Shown here one piece after another: positions 1-8,001 of a DNA stretch of 49,497 nucleotides (positions within the stretch are counted from its first letter, which is position 1; each line of letters starts with the position of its first letter). The stretch is from Nitrososphaerota archaeon (GTDB lineage Archaea > Thermoproteota > Nitrososphaeria > Nitrososphaerales > Nitrosopumilaceae): assembly GCA_021323705.1 (NCBI GenBank), contig JAJPKL010000009.1, positions 1 to 49,497 on the forward strand, in the 5' to 3' direction. The position numbers and the translations under genes were made by a program. The notes under the pieces were generated by a model. It was not told the DNA's origin and made no database searches. It worked only from the letters and a program-made list of their open reading frames with translations.

Positions 1-363
1 ATGTTTCAATCCTACGATAGTTCGATTCAAACTCTATTCATACCATCGAGTCTAGCGTTTGCATCGACGTTTCAATCCTACGATAGTTCGATTCAAACAT
101 CACTTCTAAATTTATTTGTGCCGGCGCTAAAGCTGTTTCAATCCTACGATAGTTCGATTCAAACCTAGCTAACCAAAGAACAGGACCGATTTATGTAGTA
201 GGTTTCAATCCTACGATAGTTCGATTCAAACTCTATGACAAACGGGATAGACTCCTATCATAGCTGTGTTTCAATCCTACGATAGTTCGATTCAAACTGG
301 ATTTTCTTTGGTAATATTATGGGGAATAGAGCTGTTTCAATCCTACGATAGTTCGATTCAAAC
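1..363 (-). CRISPR. CRISPR array, leader-proximal end, 6 repeats visible
   Basis: Six identical 30-nt repeats lie at 3-32, 69-98, 135-164, 202-231, 268-297 and 334-363, separated by five unique spacers of 36, 36, 37, 36 and 36 nt. On the plus strand each repeat begins GTTTCAATCC and ends TTCGATTCAAAC. Its reverse complement ends in ATTGAAAC, the usual 8-nt 5' handle of type I crRNAs, so the array is most likely transcribed leftward from the leader at 364-547, and the newest spacer is the one at 298-333. No repeat degeneracy is visible, and the array continues beyond the left edge. By eye no spacer matches another part of the window, including the integrated element. Confidence 0.98.
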
Positions 364-547
364 CCCATTTTTTCAACGGATTTACGCATACTTTAATCGT
401 CAAGCTCTTTTAGTTTTTCGTCAACCTATGATAGTGCATTTTACTTATAAAAGCGACATTTTTTTGCGTATAATGTACCATAGTTAATAATCTTGTCAGC
501 AATTTGTCACCCACCATTCTATAATTTTTTTATGGCATGTTATAGAA
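364..547 (-). promoter_or_regulatory. CRISPR leader and divergent cas promoter
   Basis: This AT-rich 184-nt stretch separates the last repeat from cas4. On the minus strand the segment 444-453 reads CTTTTATAAG, a good archaeal TATA box that would start leftward transcription near 418-420, about 55 nt before the first repeat. On the plus strand TATAATTTTTTTA at 520-532 lies just ahead of the TTG start of cas4, giving a leaderless cas mRNA. At 425-437 CCTATGATAGTGC matches 11 of 13 bases of the repeat core CCTACGATAGTTC. The leader assignment is inferred from position and repeat polarity. Confidence 0.75.
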
Positions 548-1057
548 TTGGAAGCGTTAACAGACGCAGACCTGACCCATACCGGCTCCCAGATTAACTA
601 TTATTTTGTATGCAAAAGAAAACTCTGGCTTTTTTCTCATAACATAGAGTTAGAATCAGACTCTGATCTTGTTCTTCAAGGCAAACTCTTGCACGAACAC
701 AGCTACAAAAGAAAACTAAAAGAAATAGCAATTGACAAGATAAAGATCGATTTCATCGAGAAAACAAATGAAGTTCATGAAATAAAGCGTTCAAGAAAAG
801 TAGAAGACGCACATGTTTACCAGCTATTATACTATCTGTACTATCTGAAAAAACATGCGGGCCTTGATACTAAAGGAGTACTCAACTATCCTCTGCTCAA
901 AAAGACTGTAAAGGTGACATTAACCCCGCAAAAAGAAAGAGAACTGCAAGAGATAATTCAGAAAATAAACCAAATAAAAGAACTGGTAAAGCCTCCCGAT
1001 GCAAAATGGGTACCTTTCTGCAAAAGTTGCGCGTATAGCGAGATGTGCTGGGGATGA
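548..1057 (+). CDS. cas4: CRISPR-associated exonuclease Cas4
   Basis: A RecB/Dna2-type nuclease with an iron-sulfur cluster that, in known systems, trims and orients new spacers before Cas1-Cas2 integrates them. The 169 aa show a first cluster cysteine at C22 (YFVCKRK) and three more at the C-terminus (C158, C161, C167). They also show the nuclease residues H49, an aspartate near 63-68, the E78-I-K80 pair and the Q92-centred QLLYY motif. The TTG start is the only in-frame start that fits the TATA-like box at 520-532. The gene overlaps cas1 by 4 nt (ATGA), so the three adaptation genes are translationally coupled. Confidence 0.95.
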   Translation: MEALTDADLTHTGSQINYYFVCKRKLWLFSHNIELESDSDLVLQGKLLHEHSYKRKLKEIAIDKIKIDFIEKTNEVHEIKRSRKVEDAHVYQLLYYLYYLKKHAGLDTKGVLNYPLLKKTVKVTLTPQKERELQEIIQKINQIKELVKPPDAKWVPFCKSCAYSEMCWG

Positions 1058-2040
1058 AAGATTACTATGTATTTCAAAGTGGAAGATTGCGAAGAAGCGA
1101 GAACACTATCAAACTAGAATCATCAAGAGGTGAGAAAAAATCCATCCCCATACATGATATCTATTGTATACATCTGTTTGGCGAGACCGATCTGAACACA
1201 AAAGTAATTGTATTTTTAAACCAGCATGGAATTCCACTACACTTTTACAATTATTATGGATACTATTCAGGCAGCTTTTATCCACGTGAGAAATTACTTT
1301 CAGGATTTCTTATTGTAAAACAAGTACAACATTATCTTGATTCATACAAGAGACTTGCAATTGCAAAAGAGTTTGTAAGGACATCGATACACAACATTCT
1401 CTCTAACCTACAACAATACAGCAAGCGAGGAAAAGATATGAGCCAATTCATCTCAAAGATTAAAGATGAATCTAATACAATTGAACAGGTAACCAATATT
1501 GCAGAACTGATGGGAGTCGAAGGCAGATCTAGGCAAACATACTTTTCCTCATTTGATTCATTTTTAAGAAAGGGATTCGAGTTCGAAAAGAGAACCAAGC
1601 TTCCCCCCCAAAACATGCTTAACAGTCTAATATCATTTGGAAATTCTTTGCTTTATGCTACTGTTCTTACAGAGATCTACCATACGCAGCTTACACCGAC
1701 TGTAAGTTACCTTCATGAACCAGGAGAGAGAAGGTATTCTCTTTCACTTGATATAAGTGAAGTGTTCAAGCCTGTCATAGTAGACAGAGTCATCTTCAAC
1801 CTTGTCAACAACAGAATCATAAAACCAGAGCACTTTGACAACAAACTAAACGCCAGTTTTCTAAACGAGCAAGGAAGAAAGATCTTTGTATCCGAATACA
1901 AGAAAAAGCTTGAAACTACAATTCATAATAACACCTTGAAGAGAAACATCAGCTATCAACGGCTGATAAGAATAGAGTGTTTCAAGCTAGTCAAACACAT
2001 ACTTGGCGAGAAAATCTACAAGGGTCTTAGGAGCAAATGA
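1054..2040 (+). CDS. cas1: CRISPR-associated endonuclease/integrase Cas1
   Basis: Cas1 is the metal-dependent integrase of spacer acquisition. The 328-aa protein carries the catalytic triad: E156 in MGVEGRSRQTYF, H221 in YLHEPGERRY, and the acidic pair D233/E236 in SLDISEVFKPVIVDR. I chose the ATG at 1054, which overlaps the cas4 stop (ATGA), over a GTG nine bases upstream. The length and the cas4-cas1-cas2 order are typical of type I-A/I-B loci. No cas3, cas5, cas7 or cas8 gene occurs in the window, so the subtype cannot be fixed from here. The stop codon abuts the ATG of cas2. Confidence 0.97.
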   Translation: MKDYYVFQSGRLRRSENTIKLESSRGEKKSIPIHDIYCIHLFGETDLNTKVIVFLNQHGIPLHFYNYYGYYSGSFYPREKLLSGFLIVKQVQHYLDSYKRLAIAKEFVRTSIHNILSNLQQYSKRGKDMSQFISKIKDESNTIEQVTNIAELMGVEGRSRQTYFSSFDSFLRKGFEFEKRTKLPPQNMLNSLISFGNSLLYATVLTEIYHTQLTPTVSYLHEPGERRYSLSLDISEVFKPVIVDRVIFNLVNNRIIKPEHFDNKLNASFLNEQGRKIFVSEYKKKLETTIHNNTLKRNISYQRLIRIECFKLVKHILGEKIYKGLRSK

Positions 2041-2304
2041 ATGTTCGTCATTGTTGTTTATGATATTGAAGTAGAAAGAATTGACCCGGTTAGGACTCTC
2101 TTAAAACAATATCTTACTTGGATCCAAAACTCTGCTTTTGAAGGAGAGATTACAGAAGGACATCTTGAAGAATTACGCCTCAAGTTGCTTGAAATCATAG
2201 AAAAAGAAAAGGATTCCATAATTGTTTATTCAATAAATAATCCGTCGTGGATAAACAAAAGAATATGGGGAAAAGAAAGGAATACAACTGGAAATATTTT
2301 GTAG
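2041..2304 (+). CDS. cas2: CRISPR-associated protein Cas2
   Basis: A small ferredoxin-fold protein of 87 aa that forms the core of the Cas1-Cas2 integration complex. The start MFVIVVYDIEVERIDPVR carries the conserved first strand ending in YD. It is followed by the family-typical YLTWIQNSAFEGEIT segment and a C-terminal strand (SIIVYSINN). It begins on the base after the cas1 stop, so it is the third gene of the cas operon. The C-terminus (WGKERNTTGNIL) resembles archaeal type I-B Cas2. Confidence 0.95.
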   Translation: MFVIVVYDIEVERIDPVRTLLKQYLTWIQNSAFEGEITEGHLEELRLKLLEIIEKEKDSIIVYSINNPSWINKRIWGKERNTTGNIL

Positions 2305-2334
2305 ATTGTGAATCTACAGCAGTTATTCATAACA

Positions 2335-2345
2335 AGGATTGAAAC
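2335..2345 (+). repeat. Isolated CRISPR repeat-end fragment
   Basis: The 11 bases AGGATTGAAAC, 30 nt after cas2, equal the last 11 bases of the CRISPR repeat in crRNA orientation. The upstream 19 positions do not match the repeat. It is either a decayed orphan repeat or chance, since the GATTGAAAC end is short. Confidence 0.4.
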
Positions 2346-2389
2346 TGCTTATCGTGGCAGTTGTATGTGATGGTAGTCAGATTATCTAA

Positions 2390-2998
2390 TCAGAAACTTC
2401 TATGTGTCCTGTCTTCTTTTATTATTTTCTCGATTCTCTCATGTGCTTTTTCTGAGACAGATAATCTATCAAATATCTTGATATATCGTACGTCTTTCTT
2501 GTTATCTTTCATCCACTGGTTTAATCTCTCAGTTGAATGATCCCACATTCTTTTTTCAGACTCTACCAGTTTGTTATATGTATGTAAAATCTTACAATCA
2601 ATTTCGTATATCAAACGCTCTAATGCTAACTTTTCTTGAAATAATTTTACCTTGTCTAACTGTTCACGTAGTCTACTTCGTTGAACCTCTAGTCGCTCTA
2701 AATTGATAATTATTGCACCCTCTGGATTGAAGATGTTGGTATTTTTATAAATTTTTGAATACCAATAATTAATGTCTCCATTTATGGTATTTCGATTCAC
2801 CTTCATTAGTTCCGAAATTTTTCTTGCAGAATAGCCATACTCAAAATGCAGTTTGTATACTTCCTGCATTCTTTTGTCGCGTTCAGACTTGGAATAAGGT
2901 CCACCTTCTCTTTTGGCATCCTTGAAACTTTTCTTCTCTTGCTCAATAAATTCGGTATCAACATTAAGTGGCGGTTTCAAAGATTCCTCGACTGTCAA
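2390..2998 (-). CDS. HTH and coiled-coil protein, function unknown
   Basis: The 202-aa protein has a basic N-terminus and a helix-turn-helix at about residues 53-78 (YGYSARKISELMKVNRNTINGD) that resembles resolvase/terminase-type HTHs. A long charged helical region follows at about residues 95-200, probably a coiled coil used for dimerisation. No catalytic motif is visible. It stands alone, divergent from the aspartokinase gene and 92 nt from the 3' end of cas2. A perfect 15-nt palindrome 34-48 nt upstream of its start could be its own operator. Whether it belongs to the CRISPR locus, to a mobile element, or is a host regulator cannot be told from the sequence. Confidence 0.7.
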   Translation of the reverse strand: MTVEESLKPPLNVDTEFIEQEKKSFKDAKREGGPYSKSERDKRMQEVYKLHFEYGYSARKISELMKVNRNTINGDINYWYSKIYKNTNIFNPEGAIIINLERLEVQRSRLREQLDKVKLFQEKLALERLIYEIDCKILHTYNKLVESEKRMWDHSTERLNQWMKDNKKDVRYIKIFDRLSVSEKAHERIEKIIKEDRTHRSF

Positions 2999-3031
2999 TG
3001 GTTTCTTTGCACGCTAATTGCTAATAAGCTT

Positions 3032-3046
3032 ATGGTATTATACCAT
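3032..3046. promoter_or_regulatory. 15-nt palindrome, candidate operator
   Basis: ATGGTATTATACCAT is a perfect palindrome (7-bp arms, 1-nt centre) in the 284-nt divergent spacer between the HTH gene and the aspartokinase gene. It lies 34 nt upstream of the HTH gene start. Around 3105-3121 a TGGCATAGT word occurs twice in tandem. An autoregulatory site for the HTH protein is an inference from position only. Confidence 0.45.
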
Positions 3047-3251
3047 GGAATTACCGTATTATACTTTTATCGAATTGATGTGCGGCTAATTCTATACAAC
3101 AAAATGGCATAGTTTGGCATAGTCATATATGCAAGCATACTAACAATTGAGAAACTTTTCTCACAACAACTATACGTCATAGTTGCGTTATTTGAAAAAC
3201 CACATTTCATAAAACAACCTGATTATTTCAGAAACAGTCTCGCTAAAAGCA

Positions 3252-3257
3252 TTTAAA
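3252..3257 (+). promoter_or_regulatory. TATA box of the aspartokinase gene
   Basis: TTTAAA lies 26-31 nt before the TTG start at 3283. This spacing puts the transcription start at or next to the start codon, so the mRNA is probably leaderless, and it supports the TTG as the true start. Confidence 0.6.
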
Positions 3258-3282
3258 GACATTTACGGCAGGTATTACTGAT

Positions 3283-4686
3283 TTGAAGTTAGTTCTAAAA
3301 TTTGGTGGAACATCAATTACCTCTGCTGTCAACATCAAAAATGTGGCCAACTTGATAAAATCACTTTCAAAAGAGCACAAGATAATACCTGTCTTCTCAG
3401 CCTTAAGTGGCGTTACCGATGATCTGATTAGAATAACAACTCACATCAAAGACAAAAACGCAGAGGCTGCAAACTCCCTTGCAAAAAAAATCATCAAAAT
3501 ACATATGGATCTTTCCAACCAATGCATCCGAAATCCAAAGATTCGAAAAGAATTGGTAAATAAGATGAGATCTGATCTTAATGAATTTGAAGAGTTACTG
3601 AAAGGAATGCTCCTAATTGGAGAAGTAACACCACGATCATCTGACTACCTGATTTCCTTTGGAGAGAGATTATCCATCAATCTTGTTGCTTTTGCATTAA
3701 ATGACATAGGTATCAAGGCAGTGCCACTCACAGGGAAAGACATTGGAATTGTCACCGATGCAAACTTTGGTGAAGCAAAACCATTGATGGACACTACAAG
3801 GTTGCATGTATCTCATAAAATTGACAGTCTTTTGCAGAAAAAGATCATGCCGGTAATAGGAGGCTTTGCTGGTGCCGACCAACATGGCAACATCACCACC
3901 TTTGGCAGAGGAGGTTCTGATTATACTGCTACAATAATTGCCTCAAGTGTAAAGGCCGATGAGGTATGGCTGATGAGCGACGTAGATGGATTGATGACAA
4001 CGGATCCAAAGATTGTAAAAAATGCCAAACTCATCAAAGAAGTTTCATATATTGAAGCAATGGAAATGGCCCTTTTTGGCGCAAAGCAAATCCATCCGCG
4101 AGCACTAGAACCACTGGTAACAAAAAAAATTCCTCTTCGTATACGAAATACGTTTAATCTGAAAAATCCCGGTACCCTTGTAACAGCAGATCCTTCTCCT
4201 GATACCCAAAAGACAGTCAAATGCGTAAGTGCGATAAAGCATACAGGACTAATCGATGTGAGGGGCGGAAGCATGGTAGGAGCTCCAGGTACTGCTGCTA
4301 CGATATTTTCTACTCTTGCAAAGGCCGGCGTTAACGTAATGATGATTTCTCAGAGTCCATCGGAGTCAAGCATCTCAATTATTGTAAAAAAGAATGACTT
4401 GGACAAGGCTGTAAACGCACTTGAAATGAATCTTCTTGGCAAAATAATAAAAAAAGTAGACATTACTGTAGACGTTTCTATTATTGCATTGATTGGTTCT
4501 GGAATGAGGGGCATAGTCGGAGTTGCTTCTAAGGTATTTACTGCCGTTGGAAAAAAAGGCGTTAACGTGATCATGATTGCGCAAGGGTCATCAGAGCTTA
4601 ACATTGCCTTTGTAGTAAAAGACTCGGACTGTAATGCCGCAGTGCAAGCGTTGCATGATGAGTTTGAACTTGCTAAAAGTAGCTAA
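3283..4686 (+). CDS. lysC: Aspartate kinase
   Basis: Phosphorylates aspartate in the first step of the lysine/threonine/methionine branch. The 467 aa begin with the kinase signature LKFGGTSIT. They contain FGRGGSDYTA near 208-217 and DVDGLMTTDPK near 231-241, and end in two ACT domains (about residues 315-465, with RGGSMVGAPGTAATIF and SGMRGIVGVASKVF). Paired ACT domains usually mediate feedback inhibition by lysine or threonine. The length is normal. It is a single-gene unit with a TATA box placed for a leaderless TTG start. Confidence 0.95.
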   Translation: MKLVLKFGGTSITSAVNIKNVANLIKSLSKEHKIIPVFSALSGVTDDLIRITTHIKDKNAEAANSLAKKIIKIHMDLSNQCIRNPKIRKELVNKMRSDLNEFEELLKGMLLIGEVTPRSSDYLISFGERLSINLVAFALNDIGIKAVPLTGKDIGIVTDANFGEAKPLMDTTRLHVSHKIDSLLQKKIMPVIGGFAGADQHGNITTFGRGGSDYTATIIASSVKADEVWLMSDVDGLMTTDPKIVKNAKLIKEVSYIEAMEMALFGAKQIHPRALEPLVTKKIPLRIRNTFNLKNPGTLVTADPSPDTQKTVKCVSAIKHTGLIDVRGGSMVGAPGTAATIFSTLAKAGVNVMMISQSPSESSISIIVKKNDLDKAVNALEMNLLGKIIKKVDITVDVSIIALIGSGMRGIVGVASKVFTAVGKKGVNVIMIAQGSSELNIAFVVKDSDCNAAVQALHDEFELAKSS

Positions 4687-4731
4687 TAATTTCACTAAAA
4701 GATATTTATGCTAATCAAATACTCTTAGTAT

Positions 4732-6195
4732 ATGAATCGGCTCCTTGTTGCGGCAATCGTTGCAGCTGTTGCAGGAGTCATATTTTCAATTCCTTTGCTG
4801 TCTGATCATCTAGCTAGTGCGGGAACAGTTAAAAAAATACAATTTACTCAAACTCTAACATCTTCCGAAGATCCTGGCTTGGGCCATAGCAATGAACAAC
4901 TCGCGATGATATTGGCTCCAAATAACGGAACTCTTTATGACGGGATACTGACCTACACAGCAAGCGAGCCTGTTGAAATTGTAGTGTTGCATAAAATCGA
5001 TAAAAGTGACTCAAAAGGCCAGCCTGTGTGGACGGTCGATAACAGTACAATATATGCCCGAACCATACTTAATTCAGGTTCGACTGGTGGAACACTTGAT
5101 TTTGCAGGCTCGGCCATAGGAATTCATTCAACGAATTCTTCACAATTTACAGCAACAATCAGCGTTGATGGGTGGATAAGAGGTGCCATGCCAGAACTCT
5201 TTCAAAATGCTACCAAGATGATTTCAGTAAACAATCTAAAGTTGTCTAGGGCAGAAATTCCTGTAAAGATACCGCTTCATGAAGGATTCTATAATGGAAA
5301 ACAAGTTTACTACATTATAACCGATTCAAGCAATAGCGATGCGGCCAACCAAATATCAAGCAAACAGAACTGGAAGGTTGAGGTGGCTCCCCTCCTAGCA
5401 AAATCCCCACAAAAATTGCTAAGCAAGGTGTATGTATTCACAAATGGAATATCCGGCAATGGAACAGAAGGATATCAAAATGATGTATTCTCAGATACGC
5501 CGTCAAACAAGAACTATACTCCAATCAATGTGGTAGTGCATGTCAAGTGGGGTGTTGGAAGAACTGCTCAAGTCCTAAACTCTACACAAGATATTCTTGC
5601 TGCAAATGCAACTGGTAAGCTAACACTAAGTGCTACCGATACCATTATGAACATGCCGCAGATAATTTGGCCGGATGGACAACTGAGTGTAAGAAATAAC
5701 ATGGAACTATCTGATCAAACCTCTTACATTGGAGGCCAGATACTTGACATTGACAATGCCATACACAAGTATGTCACATTTGTAGCACATAGGGGATGGG
5801 GGCCTGATGGCAAAACAATTTACTATATAGTCACAAGCGGAACACCTGAAGGCCCTGCAAAAATGATGGGGTTGATGAATACTCCAGCACTTGCATTGTT
5901 TTCATCAACAGCAAGAGATCTCTATCATTTCTCCAACGGTATTAGCGGTGGTGGGCCATTTGGTTTTCAGGAAGGAATTTCTGGTTCGCAGCTTGGTGAT
6001 TCCTCATATTCTCCAATTTGTAAAATTTCGCTAGTAACATGGGGTGACAGTAAAAGTGCAACACTCCTAGAAAACATAGACGACATTAACTTTGAAAAAT
6101 CCCAAGGAAGAATTACTGTACAGCCTGCCCTTGTATACAGTAACAACTACATCATTGATTGCCCCATCATTGAAATTCCTAAAAGCAATTCATGA
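4732..6195 (+). CDS. Secreted protein with internal domain duplication
   Basis: The 487-aa protein has an N-terminal signal/membrane segment (residues about 3-30) and no C-terminal anchor. Two regions repeat the same pattern. Residues about 185-330 contain GKQVYYIITDSS, VYVFTNGISGNGTEGYQNDVF and VVVHVKWG. Residues about 355-485 contain GKTIYYIVTSGT, LYHFSNGISGGGPFGFQEGIS and ISLVTWGD. An upstream domain (about 35-175) resembles carbohydrate/adhesion-type beta folds with several N-X-S/T sequons. I recognise it only as a thaumarchaeal-type extracellular protein. A TATA-like GATATTTATG about 28 nt upstream suggests a leaderless ATG. The function is unknown, and a surface or binding role is an inference. 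Confidence 0.8.
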   Translation: MNRLLVAAIVAAVAGVIFSIPLLSDHLASAGTVKKIQFTQTLTSSEDPGLGHSNEQLAMILAPNNGTLYDGILTYTASEPVEIVVLHKIDKSDSKGQPVWTVDNSTIYARTILNSGSTGGTLDFAGSAIGIHSTNSSQFTATISVDGWIRGAMPELFQNATKMISVNNLKLSRAEIPVKIPLHEGFYNGKQVYYIITDSSNSDAANQISSKQNWKVEVAPLLAKSPQKLLSKVYVFTNGISGNGTEGYQNDVFSDTPSNKNYTPINVVVHVKWGVGRTAQVLNSTQDILAANATGKLTLSATDTIMNMPQIIWPDGQLSVRNNMELSDQTSYIGGQILDIDNAIHKYVTFVAHRGWGPDGKTIYYIVTSGTPEGPAKMMGLMNTPALALFSSTARDLYHFSNGISGGGPFGFQEGISGSQLGDSSYSPICKISLVTWGDSKSATLLENIDDINFEKSQGRITVQPALVYSNNYIIDCPIIEIPKSNS

Positions 6196-6226
6196 AAAGG
6201 GATAAATTTACTCTAAAAAGTTCTTA

Positions 6227-7024
6227 ATGATAATGGCAGGCAAGTTGTACATTGTTGGCGTTGGGCCAGGACATCACGATCACATGACTTTTCGAGCTAA
6301 ACAAGTAATTGAAGAGAGTGATACCATTGTGGGATATGAGACGTATGTAAATTTGGTAGAAGATCTCATAGAAGGAAAAGAAGTTCACCGATATGCCATG
6401 ACACAGGAAGTGGAGCGCGCTCATCAGTGCATCGAGCTTGCAAAAGCAGGCAAGATAGTTTCTCTTGTATCAAGTGGAGATCCGGGCATCTATGGAATGG
6501 CCGGCTTGATATATGAAATTCTTGCCGAAGAAGGGTGGGACAGAAAAGAAGGTCTTTACGTTGAGATTGTTCCCGGAGTATCTTCTCTTAACTCATGTGC
6601 TGCATTGGTTGGCTCACCGCTGATGACCGATTTTGCCGTAGTTAGCATGAGCGACCTGCTTGTTCCATGGGAGATCATAACAAAGAGAGTTGAAGCTGCT
6701 GCGCAAGGAGACTTTGTAATTGTAATATACAATCCTGCAAGCAAGAAAAGAATACACCAACTACAAGACACAAGAAAAATTTTGTTAAAATACCGCGCTC
6801 CTAATACACCTGTAGCCATAGTCAAAGGGGCATACCGAGAATCGCAAGAGGTTGTTCTCACTGATCTTGAAAACATGGAAGAACACCAAGACAAGTTGGG
6901 CATGATAACTACCGTAATAGTAGGAAATTCTTCTACCTACCAGTACAAAGACATGATGATAAATCCCCGTGGATACACATCAAAATACAATATAGTAGAA
7001 CCACAGAAAAGCCCAAACAAATGA
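6227..7024 (+). CDS. cobJ: Precorrin-3B/cobalt-precorrin-3 C17-methyltransferase
   Basis: A SAM-dependent tetrapyrrole methylase that methylates C17 and contracts the corrin ring in cobamide synthesis. The 265 aa start with GKLYIVGVGPGHHDHMTFRA, the family's P-loop-like glycine motif. SSGDPGIYGMAG follows at about residues 82-93 and IVPGVSSLNSCAA at about 112-124, both diagnostic of the CbiH/CobJ branch. The true start may be the second ATG two codons downstream. It overlaps the following flavin-dependent oxidoreductase by 4 nt (ATGA), so the pair is co-transcribed. With bluB at 17,063 it marks the organism as a cobamide producer. Confidence 0.9.
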   Translation: MIMAGKLYIVGVGPGHHDHMTFRAKQVIEESDTIVGYETYVNLVEDLIEGKEVHRYAMTQEVERAHQCIELAKAGKIVSLVSSGDPGIYGMAGLIYEILAEEGWDRKEGLYVEIVPGVSSLNSCAALVGSPLMTDFAVVSMSDLLVPWEIITKRVEAAAQGDFVIVIYNPASKKRIHQLQDTRKILLKYRAPNTPVAIVKGAYRESQEVVLTDLENMEEHQDKLGMITTVIVGNSSTYQYKDMMINPRGYTSKYNIVEPQKSPNK

Positions 7025-8001
7025 AGTCGGTTCAGGTAGGACTTACCTTACCTCAAGGATGGCTAGACGAATTTACTTCAAACAATCCAAATGAACAATT
7101 CCTTTTCTCAAAAAACGTTGCACTAAAGGCAGAAAAACTTGGCTATGATGCTGGCTATGTCTACGATCATTTCATTCCGTACTATGGAAACAACTCTAAT
7201 GGGCCATTTTTTGAAGCCTATACTTTACTTTCTGCAATTGCATCAGCCACATCAAAGCTCAGGATAGGCCAAGTGGTGACATGCAACTCTTACAGACATC
7301 CATCCCTTTTGGCTAAAGTAACATCTACCCTTGATGCAATCAGCAATGGAAGACTTGAGTTTGGAATCGGAGCAGGGTGGTTTGAAGAAGAATACATCTC
7401 ATATGGCTATAAATTTGAAAACGCCGCCTCTAGAATAGAACAACTGGATGAATCACTCACAATAATCAAGAAAATGTGGAAAAACGAAAAATCAAGCTTC
7501 AAGGGCAAGCACTATTCTATTAAGAATGCAATCTGTAATCCAAAGCCCATGCAGCATCCTCATCCGCCCATAATGGTAGGTGGTGCCGGCAGCAAGCTGA
7601 TGGAGGTTGTAGCAAGGCATGCAACTAGATACAACCACCCCTTTGGCAGCCCAAAAACATTGGAAGAAAAGATCAATCTGCTCAAAATAAAATGCAAGAC
7701 GATAAAACGGGATCACACGGAAATTGAAAATTCGGTTCTTTTGCGGGTTCTTGTCGGAAAAGACAGAGATGACGTAAAGAAAATCATTTCGGGCTTGAAG
7801 AGAAAAAATGAATCAATAACAGATTTCATCTTACGTTCAAGTGATAGCATTGCTTTGGGCACAGCGGATGAGGTGGCTGATTACCTAGAACGCTACCAGC
7901 AAATTGGCATAAGTTACTTTATAGTGAATTTTGTAGGCCTATCAAGATCGCTTGATATGCTAGAGACATTTTCAAGAAAAGTAATTCCACTTCTTAGGTA
8001 G
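7021..8001 (+). CDS. LLM-class F420/flavin-dependent oxidoreductase
   Basis: A luciferase-like monooxygenase-fold protein of 326 aa, in archaea mostly F420-dependent. Visible family features are the N-terminal VGLTLPQGW, YDAGYVYDHFIPYY near residues 41-54, ATSKLRIGQVVTCNSYRHPSLLAK near 76-99, and RLEFGIGAGWFEEEY near 111-125. The substrate is not predictable. It is translationally coupled to cobJ through an ATGA overlap. Its 3' end overlaps the convergent tyrS by 8 nt. Confidence 0.88.
   Translation: MKSVQVGLTLPQGWLDEFTSNNPNEQFLFSKNVALKAEKLGYDAGYVYDHFIPYYGNNSNGPFFEAYTLLSAIASATSKLRIGQVVTCNSYRHPSLLAKVTSTLDAISNGRLEFGIGAGWFEEEYISYGYKFENAASRIEQLDESLTIIKKMWKNEKSSFKGKHYSIKNAICNPKPMQHPHPPIMVGGAGSKLMEVVARHATRYNHPFGSPKTLEEKINLLKIKCKTIKRDHTEIENSVLLRVLVGKDRDDVKKIISGLKRKNESITDFILRSSDSIALGTADEVADYLERYQQIGISYFIVNFVGLSRSLDMLETFSRKVIPLLR

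Noticed and set aside
33-333. Self-targeting spacers against the integrated element
   Set aside because: The five visible spacers were compared by eye with the element and the rest of the window; no convincing match was found, though a computed search would be decisive.
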